A program made the translations under genes and the position numbers. Below the pieces are notes generated by a model, which worked only from the letters and a program-made list of their open reading frames with translations, ran no database searches and had not been told where the DNA came from. From assembly GCA_965216845.1 (NCBI GenBank), contig OZ244200.1, positions 496,001-560,000 of the forward strand: a stretch of DNA of 64,000 bases, in the 5' to 3' direction. Position 1 is the first letter of the stretch; each line of letters starts with the position of its first letter. This stretch comes from Panacagrimonas sp965216845 (GTDB lineage: Bacteria > Pseudomonadota > Gammaproteobacteria > Nevskiales > Nevskiaceae). Positions 16,580-27,242 of the stretch are shown here, piece after piece.

Positions 16580-17917
16580 CTACAGCAAGGTGGGCAGGAT
16601 CAGCGTGCCGAAGGTGCCGACAATACCGAAAATCAGAAACACCACCAGACAATAGCCCCAGATGTCCTTCAGGCCCAGCCCGGAAATCCCCAATGCCGGC
16701 AAGGCGAAGAACGGTTGCAGGAAGTTGGTCCATAAATCACCGACGGTAAAGCCGTTGACCGCCACCGACGCCGGCACCCCCAGCTGTTTGGCGGCCTCAA
16801 TCAACACCGGCCCCTGAATCGCCCACTGCCCGCCGGCGGAGGGCACGAATATGTTGATCAGGCCGGCGGACAACATGGCGATGAAACCAAAGGTTTCTGC
16901 GGTGGCGATGGACGCCATCCATTGCGCAATCATCAACACCAGGCCGGAACCCGCCATCATGCCCATGATGCCGGCGTAAAACGGGAACTGAAGAATGATG
17001 CCTGCGGCCGCGCGCACGCCGGAAGCAAAGGTTTCGGTATAGCGTTGCAGGCTGCCGTGCAGCGCCAGACCCAACATCAGGAAGCTGAAGTTGAGGATGT
17101 TCAGGTTCAGATCAAAGCCCTTGCTCGCAAACCACTGCATCATCCACGCCAATCCGGCGGCCACCAGCAGATAATTCAGAATTCGACTGTGATTGAGCTT
17201 TTGCGCGAACGATGCGCCATCCGGCAATGGCGTGGGCGGCGGTGGGTCCAAACGTTCCAGCTCCTCACGGCTGACCACCACCGCTTCGGTGCCGGTGGGC
17301 AACATCTGACGGAATGCCCACACCACCAGGATCACCGCCAGGCTGGCCGTCACCATCAGCGTGGGGGCGAAAATGGTTTGCGACAGCCGGATCAGGCCGA
17401 TCTCCTGCTCCAGAAAATGCCCCGGCGTGTTGACCAGGATGGGGGCGGTGATGGTCAGCCCCATGGTCAGCGCGCAGATCGCGGCGCTGTAGGCGCCGGC
17501 GATCAGGGCGGGGTAATCCACTTCCACCCGCTTGGCGATTTCGCGCGCAAAGATCGGCCCCAGCACCAGACCAAAGCCCCAACTGATCCAGCAAGCCGCA
17601 GCGGACACCAGGACGGTCATGGTGATGGCTTGCACCGGCGTTTTGGGAATCTGCGCGATCCGCGCCAGGCCGCGCTGCACCAGCGGCGCCATCGCCAGGC
17701 AATAGCCGGTCCCCAGAATCAGCGTCATCTGCATGCCGAAGGCGAGAAAATTCCAGAACCCGCCGTACCAGTGCGCCACCATCTGTGACGGCGTCTGTTC
17801 GGCCAGCAGCACGCCCATGGCGGCGGTGAGAAACGTCAGCAGCACCGTCAACACCATGGCGTCGGGCATGGCGCGCTCGGCAGCCCAGCGAAATCGTTTG
17901 GAAATAGACTTGAACAT
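16580..17917 (-). CDS. atoE: Short-chain fatty acid transporter, AtoE family
   Basis: 445 residues, polytopic inner-membrane protein with about 10-12 hydrophobic segments. MPDAMVLTVLLTFLTAAMGV near the N-terminus, the internal WISWGFGLVLGPIFAREIAK, and FVPSAGGQWAIQGPVLIEAA near the C-terminus are typical of the AtoE/TIGR00366 family, which takes up acetoacetate and other short-chain acids. No ato catabolic genes lie beside it. recG follows 25 bases below its start on the same strand, upstream in transcription. Confidence 0.9.
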   Translation of the reverse strand: MFKSISKRFRWAAERAMPDAMVLTVLLTFLTAAMGVLLAEQTPSQMVAHWYGGFWNFLAFGMQMTLILGTGYCLAMAPLVQRGLARIAQIPKTPVQAITMTVLVSAAACWISWGFGLVLGPIFAREIAKRVEVDYPALIAGAYSAAICALTMGLTITAPILVNTPGHFLEQEIGLIRLSQTIFAPTLMVTASLAVILVVWAFRQMLPTGTEAVVVSREELERLDPPPPTPLPDGASFAQKLNHSRILNYLLVAAGLAWMMQWFASKGFDLNLNILNFSFLMLGLALHGSLQRYTETFASGVRAAAGIILQFPFYAGIMGMMAGSGLVLMIAQWMASIATAETFGFIAMLSAGLINIFVPSAGGQWAIQGPVLIEAAKQLGVPASVAVNGFTVGDLWTNFLQPFFALPALGISGLGLKDIWGYCLVVFLIFGIVGTFGTLILPTLL

Positions 17918-17942
17918 TTCTTTATTTATTTTTTAATCACAG

Positions 17943-20039
17943 CTAAACCTGGCTGTAACGCTCGATATCGCCGACCCATCGCCGGATCAGCATGGCGGCG
18001 GTTTCCGCATCATCGCGCAACATGCGATCGGCCAGTTTTTGTAGCGGCGGCACCAGGGCGGCGTCACGCACCGGATCGGCCAGTTTCAGCCCCACCACCC
18101 CGGTTTGCCGGCGGCCCAGAATCTCGCCCGGCCCGCGCAACTCCAGATCTTTTTCCGCGATGCGAAATCCATCCTGGGTTTCACGCATGGTCTGCAGGCG
18201 CGAACGGGCGAGCCTGGACAGCGGCGCCTGATACATCAGCACGCACTGGCTGACCGTGCTGCCGCGCCCCACCCGACCGCGCAACTGATGCAGTTGCGCC
18301 AGCCCCAGGCGCTCGGCATTTTCGATCACCATGATGCTGGCCTGCGGTACGTCCACGCCCACCTCGATCACGGTGGTCGCCACCAGTAGCTGGCATTCGC
18401 CTGCCTTGAAGGCGCGCATACGAACATCCTTTTCGTCCGACTTCAAGCGGCCATGCACCAGGCCGATCCGCAGCTCCGGCAGTTCCTGATGCAAACGCTC
18501 GGCGGTGGCCTCGGCGGCTTCGGCGGCGATCTCTTCGCTGTCCTCAATCAGCGTGCAAACCCAATAGGCCTGACGCCCGCTGCGACAGGCCTGGCCAATA
18601 CGTGACAACACCTCGTCACGTCGCTCGTTGTTCAATACCACGGTGGTTACCGGGGTGCGGCCGGGCGGTAATTCGTCGATGACGGAAATATCCAGATCGG
18701 CATACATGGATTGCGCCAGGGTGCGCGGAATCGGGGTGGCGGACATCACCAACTGGTGCGGGCGCAGACCGTTTGCGCCCTTGTCGCGCAATTCCAGGCG
18801 TTGCTGCACGCCAAAACGATGTTGCTCATCAATCACCACCAGACCCAACTTCCTGAATTCAACCGATTGCTGAAACATGGCGTGCGTGCCCACCACGATT
18901 TGCGCCGCCCCCGATGCCACGCGCGCCAACCGCTGTTCCCGCTCCACCTTGCGTCCGCGCCCGGACAGACGCTCGACCTGCAAGCCCAGCGGTTCAAGCC
19001 AGTTTTGCAGTGACGCCTGATGCTGTTCCACCAGCAGTTCGGTGGGCGCCATCAGCGCCGCCTGATAGCCCTTGCGCGCCGTTGCCAACATGGCGATGGC
19101 GGCGACCACGGTCTTGCCGGAGCCAACGTCACCCTGAATCAGCCGCAGCATCGCCTGCTTGCCACGCAAGTCCTGGCCGATCTCGTCAAGCACCCGTTGC
19201 TGAGCGGCGGTCAGCTGAAACGGCAGGGCTTTGCCAAGCTCGGCTTGCGCCTTGCGCAGGCCCGCAATGCCGGGCGCGGCGTCACCACGTCGCCGCCGGC
19301 GCATCATGCGCATGCACAGCTGATGCGCCAGCAGTTCCTCCTTCAACAGGCGGTGCTGCGCCGGGTGCGCAAAGCGCAGCAACTGATCGGCGTCCGCATC
19401 ATTGGCGGGGTGGTGAATGCTGCGCAGCGCCTGCAGTGTATTCGGTGCCTCCAGCCCCTCGATCCGCGCTTGCATGGCTGGCGCGGTCGCGGCCAGTTCC
19501 AGCGCCTGTGCAATGAGCTTGCGCAAACGGACCTGCGTCACCCCTGCGGTCAAGGGATAAACCGGCGTCAGCCCATCTTCCGCCTTCAGCGACTGGATCG
19601 AACTGGCCACCTGATAGCTGGGGTGCACCATCTCGAACCCGCCGCGCGCAAAACGCACCGTGCCGTAGGCCTGCACCCAGGCATCCGTCGCCAAAGATGC
19701 GCGTTGCGCATGATTGAAATGAAAAAACCGCAATAGCAGATGGACGCCCTGATCTTCGATCAAGACCTGCAATTGGCGTCGGCCACCGAAGCGGACTTCG
19801 GCGTGCCGAACCTGGCCACGCACCAGGCAATCGCTTTGTTCCCGCAGCGCCGTCAGCGGCACCGGCTTGCGCCGATCCTCGTAACGCAGCGGCAGATGAA
19901 ACAGCAAATCCTGCACCGTGCGCAGATTGAGATTGCGCAATGCGCCCGCCAGGTGCGGCCCGGCGCCTTTCAGATATTGCAGTTCGGTTTCAGGCTGCAA
20001 TGTCGGTTTCGGGTTCGACTTCGACCGCGCCGTCGTCAA
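17943..20039 (-). CDS. recG: ATP-dependent DNA helicase RecG
   Basis: 698 residues from the chosen TTG; E. coli RecG is 693. N-terminal wedge (LRTVQDLLFHLPLRYEDRRK), DExH core with Walker A GDVGSGKTVVA and DEQH box (VVIDEQHRFGVQQR), then the C-terminal helicase domain and TRG motif region (VGRGSTVSQCVLMY). It remodels stalled forks and branched DNA. The frame has no ATG or GTG near the expected N-terminus; the TTG five bases after the ridA stop gives the right length, but SD support is weak. Last gene of terC-ridA-recG. Confidence 0.95.
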   Translation of the reverse strand: MTTARSKSNPKPTLQPETELQYLKGAGPHLAGALRNLNLRTVQDLLFHLPLRYEDRRKPVPLTALREQSDCLVRGQVRHAEVRFGGRRQLQVLIEDQGVHLLLRFFHFNHAQRASLATDAWVQAYGTVRFARGGFEMVHPSYQVASSIQSLKAEDGLTPVYPLTAGVTQVRLRKLIAQALELAATAPAMQARIEGLEAPNTLQALRSIHHPANDADADQLLRFAHPAQHRLLKEELLAHQLCMRMMRRRRRGDAAPGIAGLRKAQAELGKALPFQLTAAQQRVLDEIGQDLRGKQAMLRLIQGDVGSGKTVVAAIAMLATARKGYQAALMAPTELLVEQHQASLQNWLEPLGLQVERLSGRGRKVEREQRLARVASGAAQIVVGTHAMFQQSVEFRKLGLVVIDEQHRFGVQQRLELRDKGANGLRPHQLVMSATPIPRTLAQSMYADLDISVIDELPPGRTPVTTVVLNNERRDEVLSRIGQACRSGRQAYWVCTLIEDSEEIAAEAAEATAERLHQELPELRIGLVHGRLKSDEKDVRMRAFKAGECQLLVATTVIEVGVDVPQASIMVIENAERLGLAQLHQLRGRVGRGSTVSQCVLMYQAPLSRLARSRLQTMRETQDGFRIAEKDLELRGPGEILGRRQTGVVGLKLADPVRDAALVPPLQKLADRMLRDDAETAAMLIRRWVGDIERYSQV

Positions 20040-20043
20040 ACGA

Positions 20044-20427
20044 TCAGTCCAGCACCAGAATAGCGTCCGCCTCCACGCGCGCACCCTTGGGCAGGCTGGC
20101 AACGCCCACCGCGGCACGCGCCGGATAGGGTTCAGAGAAATATTCGCTCATGATCTGGTTGACCGTTGCGAAGTGCGCAAGGTCGGTCAGAAAGATATTG
20201 AGCTTGGCGATGTTCGACAGATCCCCGCCGCTGGCCTGGGCAACCGCTGACAGATTCTTGAAGACTTGATGAATTTCGGTCTCGATACTGTCGTTGCGCA
20301 ATTCCATGCTGGCCGGGTCCAGCGGAATCTGCCCGGAAAGGTACACGGTATTGCCGCAACGCACGGCCTGGGAATAGGTGCCGATGGCGGCGGGCGCCTG
20401 GTCGGTCTGAACGATCTGACGATTCAT
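20044..20427 (-). CDS. ridA: RidA family enamine/imine deaminase
   Basis: 127 residues, normal length. PAAIGTYSQAVRCGNTVYLS GQIPLDP is the YjgF/RidA signature and PARAAVGVASLPKGARVEAD includes the catalytic Arg (R104). RidA hydrolyses reactive 2-aminoacrylate formed by PLP enzymes. Its ATG overlaps the stop of the TerC-family gene (ATGA), and recG starts just after it. RidA downstream of spoT or beside recG is common in proteobacteria. Confidence 0.96.
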   Translation of the reverse strand: MNRQIVQTDQAPAAIGTYSQAVRCGNTVYLSGQIPLDPASMELRNDSIETEIHQVFKNLSAVAQASGGDLSNIAKLNIFLTDLAHFATVNQIMSEYFSEPYPARAAVGVASLPKGARVEADAILVLD

Positions 20428-21176
20428 GATGGGCTTTCGGTTGATGAATTGACGGCGACGGTGGCAGGCACGGTTTTTCGACGCATGCGCAGGTTGATCA
20501 TCTCCACGCCCACCGAGAAGGCCATCGCAAAGTAGATATAACCCTTGGGCACGTGGAAATGCAGCCCCTCGGCCACCAGCACCATGCCCACCAGAATCAG
20601 GAAAGACAGGGCCAGAATCTTGACGGTGGGGTGGCGGTCCACGAAGGCCGACAGCGGCCCGGCGGCGACCATCATGACGCCGATGGCGATGGTGATCGCC
20701 GCCACCATCACCGGCAGGTGATTGGTCATGCCAATGGCGGTGATCACCGAATCCAGCGAGAACACGATGTCCAGAATCATGATTTGCACGATCACCCCCA
20801 GATAGGACGCGGCCGCTCGGCGCGGACCGCTGGCCTGGTGCACGCCTTCGACGCTGTCGTGGATTTCGGTGACCGATTTCCATAGCAGGAACAGGCCGCC
20901 CAGAAACAGCACCAGATCGCGGCCGGACACCGGGAAGTCGCCCAGCGAAAACCAGGGCCGGGTCAGGCTGGCAAGCCAGGCCAATGAAAACAGCAGCGCA
21001 ATGCGCGTCAGCAATGCCCCCGCCAGACCGAGTCTTCGCGCGGAGGCTTGTTGGTTCGCCGGCAGTTTGTTGACCAGAATGGAGATGAAAATGATGTTGT
21101 CGATCCCCAGCACGATTTCCAGTGCGGTGAGGGTGATCAGTGCCATCCACAAATCTGGCTGAAGCAGGGATTCCAT
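20424..21176 (-). CDS. TerC-family integral membrane protein (YgjT/YoaE-like)
   Basis: 250 residues with seven or eight hydrophobic helices. TALEIVLGIDNIIFISILVN and VQIMILDIVFSLDSVITAIG are the paired motifs of the TerC fold, each with an Asp inside the membrane that likely handles metal. Family members are implicated in manganese export or tellurite resistance, and in supplying metal to exoenzymes. The short 250-residue form without a CBS/CorC tail is present here. First gene of the operon with ridA and recG. Confidence 0.88.
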   Translation of the reverse strand: MESLLQPDLWMALITLTALEIVLGIDNIIFISILVNKLPANQQASARRLGLAGALLTRIALLFSLAWLASLTRPWFSLGDFPVSGRDLVLFLGGLFLLWKSVTEIHDSVEGVHQASGPRRAAASYLGVIVQIMILDIVFSLDSVITAIGMTNHLPVMVAAITIAIGVMMVAAGPLSAFVDRHPTVKILALSFLILVGMVLVAEGLHFHVPKGYIYFAMAFSVGVEMINLRMRRKTVPATVAVNSSTESPS

Positions 21177-21318
21177 GCGGTGCGTCGTCAACGGCGTAAT
21201 GGCGCATGATAGCCGTGATACGGATCCGCCTCGGCCTGTCATCAAACTGTCGCGCGTCTGTCATTTGAGCGTTACCGGGTCGCCCTAAGCTGCGCGCGAG
21301 CAAAGATGGAGATGAATC

Positions 21319-22443
21319 ATGCGTATCGCCTACGGCGTAATGGGGTACGGGCGCGGCCACGCCATGCGCAGCATGAGCGTTTTGCCGGCCTTGATGGAAA
21401 ATCACGAGGTCACGGTATTCGCCGGCGGCGACGCCTATGAGGTGCTGGCGCCCTTGTTTCCCACCGTGCGCATTCCGACGCTGGGGTATCGCTACAACGC
21501 CAACGGCCGCCACTCGGTCCCCAAGACCATCGTCGAGAATCTGGCGCCGGGACTGGACCTGGCCCTGCGCGGCCCCGGTTTCGAACAGGTGGAGCGCGAA
21601 ATACGCGAGCGCGGCATTCGACTGGTGATTTCGGATTCCGAAAGCTGGACCCACCGGGTGGCGATGAAGAACAAGCTGCCGCGCATCAGCTTTGATCACG
21701 TCGGCATCATTCCCTATTGCAAGCCGCATTTCCCGCCGGATCTGTGGTTGTCGGGTCAGCGCGACGCCATCGCCTATCGCGCCGCCATGGGCGAGGCCGA
21801 CCGCATCCTGATTTCCAGCTTTTATCCGGCCGAACCGCGCAAACCCACCACGCGCATTGTCGGCCCCATGCTGCGTGACGAGGTACTGCGCATCAAGCCC
21901 AGCGAGGGTGAATTTCTGCTGGCTTATTTCAACAAGGGCGAACATCAGTACCGGCCACATGTTGATCGCGCCCTGCGACTTCTGGACATGCCGGTGGTGG
22001 TGTACGGCACGCCGTATCGTGGTCAGGTGGACAACCTGGATTTCCGCGCCCCCAGCAACGAATGGTTTGTGCGCGATCTGGCGCAATGCAAGGCGGTGAT
22101 CTCCACCGCCGGCAACCAGCTCATCGGCGAGGCCATTCATTTCGGCAAACCGATTCTGGCCCTGCCCGAACAAGCCTTTGAGCAACGCCTCAACGGCTAC
22201 ATGATCGAACGCATGGGCGTGGGACTGCGTGCCGACATCAAACAGCTGACGCCCAGCGATGTGGATCGCTTTCTTGGCAACTATGACTATTACCGCTCCA
22301 ACATGCGCGACCACGCCGGCGATGGTCGCGCCGAAGCCATCGAGACGCTGCATCGCTTCATTGGCGAGTTGATCCGCACGCCCAGCAGAAGCCGTGGCCG
22401 GGCCAAGCCACGCATGGTCGGCGCGGCCACGGCACGGGTCTGA
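21319..22443 (+). CDS. GT-B fold glycosyltransferase, MJ1255/VC2487 family
   Basis: 374 residues. MRIAYGVMGYGRGHAMRSMS is the glycine-rich N-terminal loop of MurG/UDP-glycosyltransferase-like enzymes. The C-terminal nucleotide-sugar domain shows VVYGTPYRG, WFVRDLAQCKAVISTAGNQL and EAIHFGKPILALPEQAFEQR. Matches the family of predicted glycosyltransferases related to MJ1255. It may glycosylate a lipid or envelope component; acceptor and donor unknown. Basic C-terminal tail. Transcribed divergently from the terC operon with a terminator downstream. Confidence 0.8.
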   Translation: MRIAYGVMGYGRGHAMRSMSVLPALMENHEVTVFAGGDAYEVLAPLFPTVRIPTLGYRYNANGRHSVPKTIVENLAPGLDLALRGPGFEQVEREIRERGIRLVISDSESWTHRVAMKNKLPRISFDHVGIIPYCKPHFPPDLWLSGQRDAIAYRAAMGEADRILISSFYPAEPRKPTTRIVGPMLRDEVLRIKPSEGEFLLAYFNKGEHQYRPHVDRALRLLDMPVVVYGTPYRGQVDNLDFRAPSNEWFVRDLAQCKAVISTAGNQLIGEAIHFGKPILALPEQAFEQRLNGYMIERMGVGLRADIKQLTPSDVDRFLGNYDYYRSNMRDHAGDGRAEAIETLHRFIGELIRTPSRSRGRAKPRMVGAATARV

Positions 22444-22545
22444 GGCAGGTTCAGTCTTCATTCAGGGGCAGATCGCGAAACTGATCCCACCAGCGCAAGA
22501 CGCTCGGTGTTGTAACGCAGACTCCCCCCCTCGCTGCGTTGCGGC

Positions 22546-22575
22546 AAGGCGACCGGCAAACCGGTCGCCTTTTTT
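22546..22575 (+). terminator. Rho-independent terminator
   Basis: AAGGCGACCGG-CAAA-CCGGTCGCCTTTTTT: an 11-bp perfect stem, 4-base loop and six T. It serves the glycosyltransferase gene that ends about 100 bases upstream, and lies just ahead of a convergent lipoprotein gene. Confidence 0.93.
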
Positions 22576-22625
22576 GTGCGTGCCGGTTGCCGCGTCGCCG
22601 GTGGGGGCTGGCTCAGCAGGCCCGA

Positions 22626-23105
22626 CTATTCGAGGGACAGGCCCAGGCAGCTGTGATCGTCAAGCCGGAATCTTTCACGCCCCAGCGCGCGACCTTCAGA
22701 AAAGACATCCAGTGCCAGGCGTTGCTGGGCAATCTGTGAACGCAACAGCCGATAACGGTGGCCCTTGTCCACCGCCTGCGCATCCGGTTGTTGCGGCAGA
22801 TTCAGGAACTCGGCACGCGCCGTTGGTTGGCTGCGAACGGTGATGTCCAGCGACGCCGGCTCAGCGCCCAGGCCGAAGCGCACGTCCACCTCCAATTCAT
22901 ATTCGGTGCGCTGGATGCGGTAATGCACCGGCACCGGATGCCGCCACAGACAGCCCTGAAAATCGGCATGGCGGATTTCGAACTGATCCAGGTTGGGATG
23001 CGACAAGCTGACCGTGCTGCGCTTGAAGGTGGACGGCGCGCAAGCGCTGAGCGTGATGAGCAACAGCGCCATCAAGCCGGCGCCGCACCGGGTGTTGTTA
23101 AACAT
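22626..23105 (-). CDS. Small lipoprotein, unknown function
   Basis: 159 residues. MFNNTRCGAGLMALLLITLSAC carries an LSAC lipobox. The mature part is rich in beta-strands (YRIQRTEYELEVDVRFGLG, RLALDVFSEGRALGRERFRL) with two Cys (QGCLWRH, DHSCLGL). No family recognised. The gene overlaps the end of the PhzF-like gene by 8 bases, so the two are co-transcribed. Confidence 0.75.
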   Translation of the reverse strand: MFNNTRCGAGLMALLLITLSACAPSTFKRSTVSLSHPNLDQFEIRHADFQGCLWRHPVPVHYRIQRTEYELEVDVRFGLGAEPASLDITVRSQPTARAEFLNLPQQPDAQAVDKGHRYRLLRSQIAQQRLALDVFSEGRALGRERFRLDDHSCLGLSLE

Positions 23106-23985
23106 GGATCGTCCCCTGTGTCAGCCGCACGGCATGGCCACCCACCCGCACCGCCGTGATTTCGCCGCCACGCTTCTCGGCGCTGGCATACAGACGGCTG
23201 GGACGGCCCATTTCCAGCCCCTGATGGATGGTCCACTGGAACCGGCCGTCCTGTTCCGAGGCATCATTGGCGAGTCGCCCCGCCAAAGCCACCGCCGCCG
23301 AACCCGTCGCCGGGTCTTCCGGCACGCCGAGCGCCGGAGCGAACATGCGCGCCCGCATCTCGCCTTCGTAACCCCTGGCGTAGACCAGCACCATCTGCGC
23401 CACCGCGCCGGTCAGCAGGCTTTGCATTTGCAAGGCATCCAGCGTGATGGCCGCCAGCAATTCCGGCGACCGCAAAGGCACCAGCAAATAATCCAGGCCG
23501 CAACCGCTGAACAGCGGACCATCGGCCGCGATGTCATCCGCTTCCAGGCCCAAGACCGGCGCGACCGACGCCGCATCCGGGGCATCAGAAAAGCGCGGTA
23601 ATTGCGCCACGCTCAACTCCGCGAAATACGGCGCATCGTCTTTTTTACGCAGACCAAGCCTGACCAGTCCCACTTCTTCCTGCAACACGATGCGCCCATC
23701 ATCGGTGTCCAGATGATCCAGCTCGGCCAGCAGGCAGGCCGTGCCCACGCTGGGGTGGCCGGCAAACGGCACCTCCGCAGCGGGCGTGAAAATGCGCACA
23801 CGGACATCGGCCCCAGCCAGCGTGGGACGTTGCACGAATACGGTTTCCGACAAATTGAATTCACGCGCGATGCACTGCATGTTCGCCGTGCTCAAGTCAT
23901 CGGCGTCCATCACCACCGCCAGCGGATTACCGCTGAAACGCCGATCGGTGAAAACGTCCAGCGTGAAGAAGGGGAGCGTGCTCAT
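23098..23985 (-). CDS. PhzF-family isomerase-like protein
   Basis: 295 residues with two similar halves of the diaminopimelate-epimerase fold. Family landmarks: FTDRRFSGNPLAVV, NLSETVFV with E47 at the catalytic position of PhzF, FAGHPSVGTA, and EDPATGSAA in the second half. No other phenazine gene is present, so it is one of the many stand-alone PhzF-like enzymes of unknown substrate. Followed by a lipoprotein gene overlapping by 8 bases. Confidence 0.88.
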   Translation of the reverse strand: MSTLPFFTLDVFTDRRFSGNPLAVVMDADDLSTANMQCIAREFNLSETVFVQRPTLAGADVRVRIFTPAAEVPFAGHPSVGTACLLAELDHLDTDDGRIVLQEEVGLVRLGLRKKDDAPYFAELSVAQLPRFSDAPDAASVAPVLGLEADDIAADGPLFSGCGLDYLLVPLRSPELLAAITLDALQMQSLLTGAVAQMVLVYARGYEGEMRARMFAPALGVPEDPATGSAAVALAGRLANDASEQDGRFQWTIHQGLEMGRPSRLYASAEKRGGEITAVRVGGHAVRLTQGTIHV

Positions 23986-23998
23986 CCGTGTTTAGGGC

Positions 23999-24301
23999 CT
24001 AGCCAAAGCTTCCGCCAACGATGCGCCCATCTTCATCCAGCCTGGCGAAATAACGGCTGTTGTTGGTGCGGAACTCTTTTGTGGTGATGGTGCCCGGCAG
24101 TACCAGGAACACATCCGGATAGCGGGAACGGAAGGCATCAGGCGTCGGGCGCGTCTGGATGAAGGCTTCAAAGGCCCGCAGGTCGGTGACGTAGCCGGGC
24201 ACCGGCTCGGCAACCGAGTCTTGCGAACCGGGCGGCGGTGACCCAAACGGCAGCGTGCAGGCGCTGAGCATCAACAGGCATGCGACAAACACGCCGGTCA
24301 T
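23999..24301 (-). CDS. Small lipoprotein, unknown function
   Basis: 100 residues. MTGVFVACLLMLSAC gives a lipobox LSAC at Cys15. The mature part is short and Pro-rich, then PGYVTDLRAFEAFIQTRPTP and onward to an LDEDGRIVGGSFG end. No family recognised. The ATG is directly preceded by a palindromic repeat whose GTCATTGCGAG arm supplies its leader; there is no SD. An alternative ATG at 24391 would translate through the repeat (MIRSNLVITRSKRRRGLLPG). The start is uncertain. It is divergent from mnmG. Confidence 0.6.
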   Translation of the reverse strand: MTGVFVACLLMLSACTLPFGSPPPGSQDSVAEPVPGYVTDLRAFEAFIQTRPTPDAFRSRYPDVFLVLPGTITTKEFRTNNSRYFARLDEDGRIVGGSFG

Positions 24302-24373
24302 GTCATTGCGAGCCAAGCGAAGCAATCTCCTGCCGGGGAGGAGGCCCCTTCGTCGCTTGCTCCGCGTGATGAC
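24302..24373. repeat. Dispersed palindromic repeat
   Basis: GTCATTGCGAGCCAAGCGAAGCAATCTCC is the left arm; the right arm ends CGTCGCTTGCTCCGCGTGATGAC, complementary with mismatches. This is the copy closest to the widespread bacterial GTCATTGCGAGCGAAGCGAAGCAATCTCC type. It directly abuts the lipoprotein start codon. Confidence 0.8.
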
Positions 24374-24461
24374 AAGATTTGATCGAATCATGAATCGGGC
24401 CGAGATAAAGCGGAAAACGTAAAATAGCACCCTGAGTAAGGCGGTCTTATCGGAAAGCAGC

Positions 24462-26345
<1,884 letters not shown>

Positions 26346-26361
26346 GCTCAGAAACCCTCGC

Positions 26362-26401
26362 CGTCATCGCCAACCGCGCAGCGGTGTGGCGATCTCCTCG
26401 G
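26362..26401. repeat. Dispersed palindromic repeat (half copy)
   Basis: GTCATCGCCAACCGCGCAGCGGTGTGGCGATCTCCTCG, half of the palindromic family seen at 14021-14096. It occupies the 90-base gap between the convergent mnmG and metallopeptidase genes. Confidence 0.65.
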
Positions 26402-26435
26402 CCTTTGGTTGATTGGGTTTGCGTTCATTCGCGGA

Positions 26436-27242
26436 TCAATCCGCGCGCGGCAACACCGCTTGCAGACCGGCGCCGTGGGACCGTAACCAGCGCCGCTGCT
26501 GATCGAATTCCGGCATTTGCCGCTCCACCAGGCGCCAAAAGGCCGCCGAGTGATTGTGATGATGCAGATGACAGAGCTCGTGAATCACCACATAGCGCAT
26601 CACCACCGGCGGCGCCATCACCAGCCGCCAGTTCAAACTGATGGTGCCGCCAGCCGAACAACTGCCCCACAGGCTGCGTTGATCGGCAATGCGCAGGCCT
26701 TTTACGCGAACCGTCAGGCGCGGCGCCTCAAGGTCCAGCCATTGCAAGGCGTCATTGCGCGCCTGCTGTTTCAGAAAGCCCAGCAGCACCGGATTCAGGC
26801 TTTGCGACTGAGTCGGAGTCCCGACGGGCAAATGCAAAACAATGCATTCGCCCGCCAGGCTGGCACGTGCGCTCTTGCGTGCGCCCGTTTGGCATTCAAG
26901 GCGGTGCTCGATGCCGCGCAGCGGGATGCGGTCCTGCCCGTCCCAGCGCAAACCTCGCGCGGCGGCGGCAGGTGACCGTGCTTGGCGTTGATGGAGCTCG
27001 GCCACTTTCCGTTCAATCCAGTGTGCGCGGCTGCGCAGAAAAGCGCGGGCGTCGGCCCTGGATACAAACCTGGGAATCACCAGACGGACGCAATCCGGGC
27101 CGCGGATTTCGATGCGGACGTATCTGGCGCGGGCGCTGATCCGCTCTTCCACCCGGTATCGGTCAAACAACCATTCCGGCGGGGCAGCGCCGCTGTTCTG
27201 CGCCAACGGCCTTGCGGTTTCAGCCCAGCCGGTTGAAGGCAT
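26436..27242 (-). CDS. YgjP-like zinc metallopeptidase (DUF45/SprT-like)
   Basis: 268 residues from the chosen ATG. The active-site motif is MRYVVIHELCHLHHHNHSAA FW: an HExxH zinc site with the third His in NHSxxFW, the fingerprint of YgjP/WLM-type peptidases. SLWGSCSAGGTISLNWRL just before it is also typical. The family is linked to DNA-protein crosslink or ubiquitin-like protein processing by similarity to SprT/Wss1; the bacterial role is not settled. The start overlaps the 3' end of the WYL gene by 23 bases, so it depends on that operon. Later GTG or TTG starts are possible. Confidence 0.87.
   Translation of the reverse strand: MPSTGWAETARPLAQNSGAAPPEWLFDRYRVEERISARARYVRIEIRGPDCVRLVIPRFVSRADARAFLRSRAHWIERKVAELHQRQARSPAAAARGLRWDGQDRIPLRGIEHRLECQTGARKSARASLAGECIVLHLPVGTPTQSQSLNPVLLGFLKQQARNDALQWLDLEAPRLTVRVKGLRIADQRSLWGSCSAGGTISLNWRLVMAPPVVMRYVVIHELCHLHHHNHSAAFWRLVERQMPEFDQQRRWLRSHGAGLQAVLPRAD

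Noticed and set aside
20428..22461. Upstream extension of the ridA frame to more than 800 codons
   Set aside because: The extension runs antisense through other genes; the RidA fold starts at the internal ATG at 20427, which gives the normal family length.
22451..22530. Minus-strand frame ending VLRWWDQFRDLPLNED and stop
   Set aside because: Protein-like C-terminus, but only about 25 residues without start or SD and not assignable to a family; could be a gene remnant but support is too weak to list.
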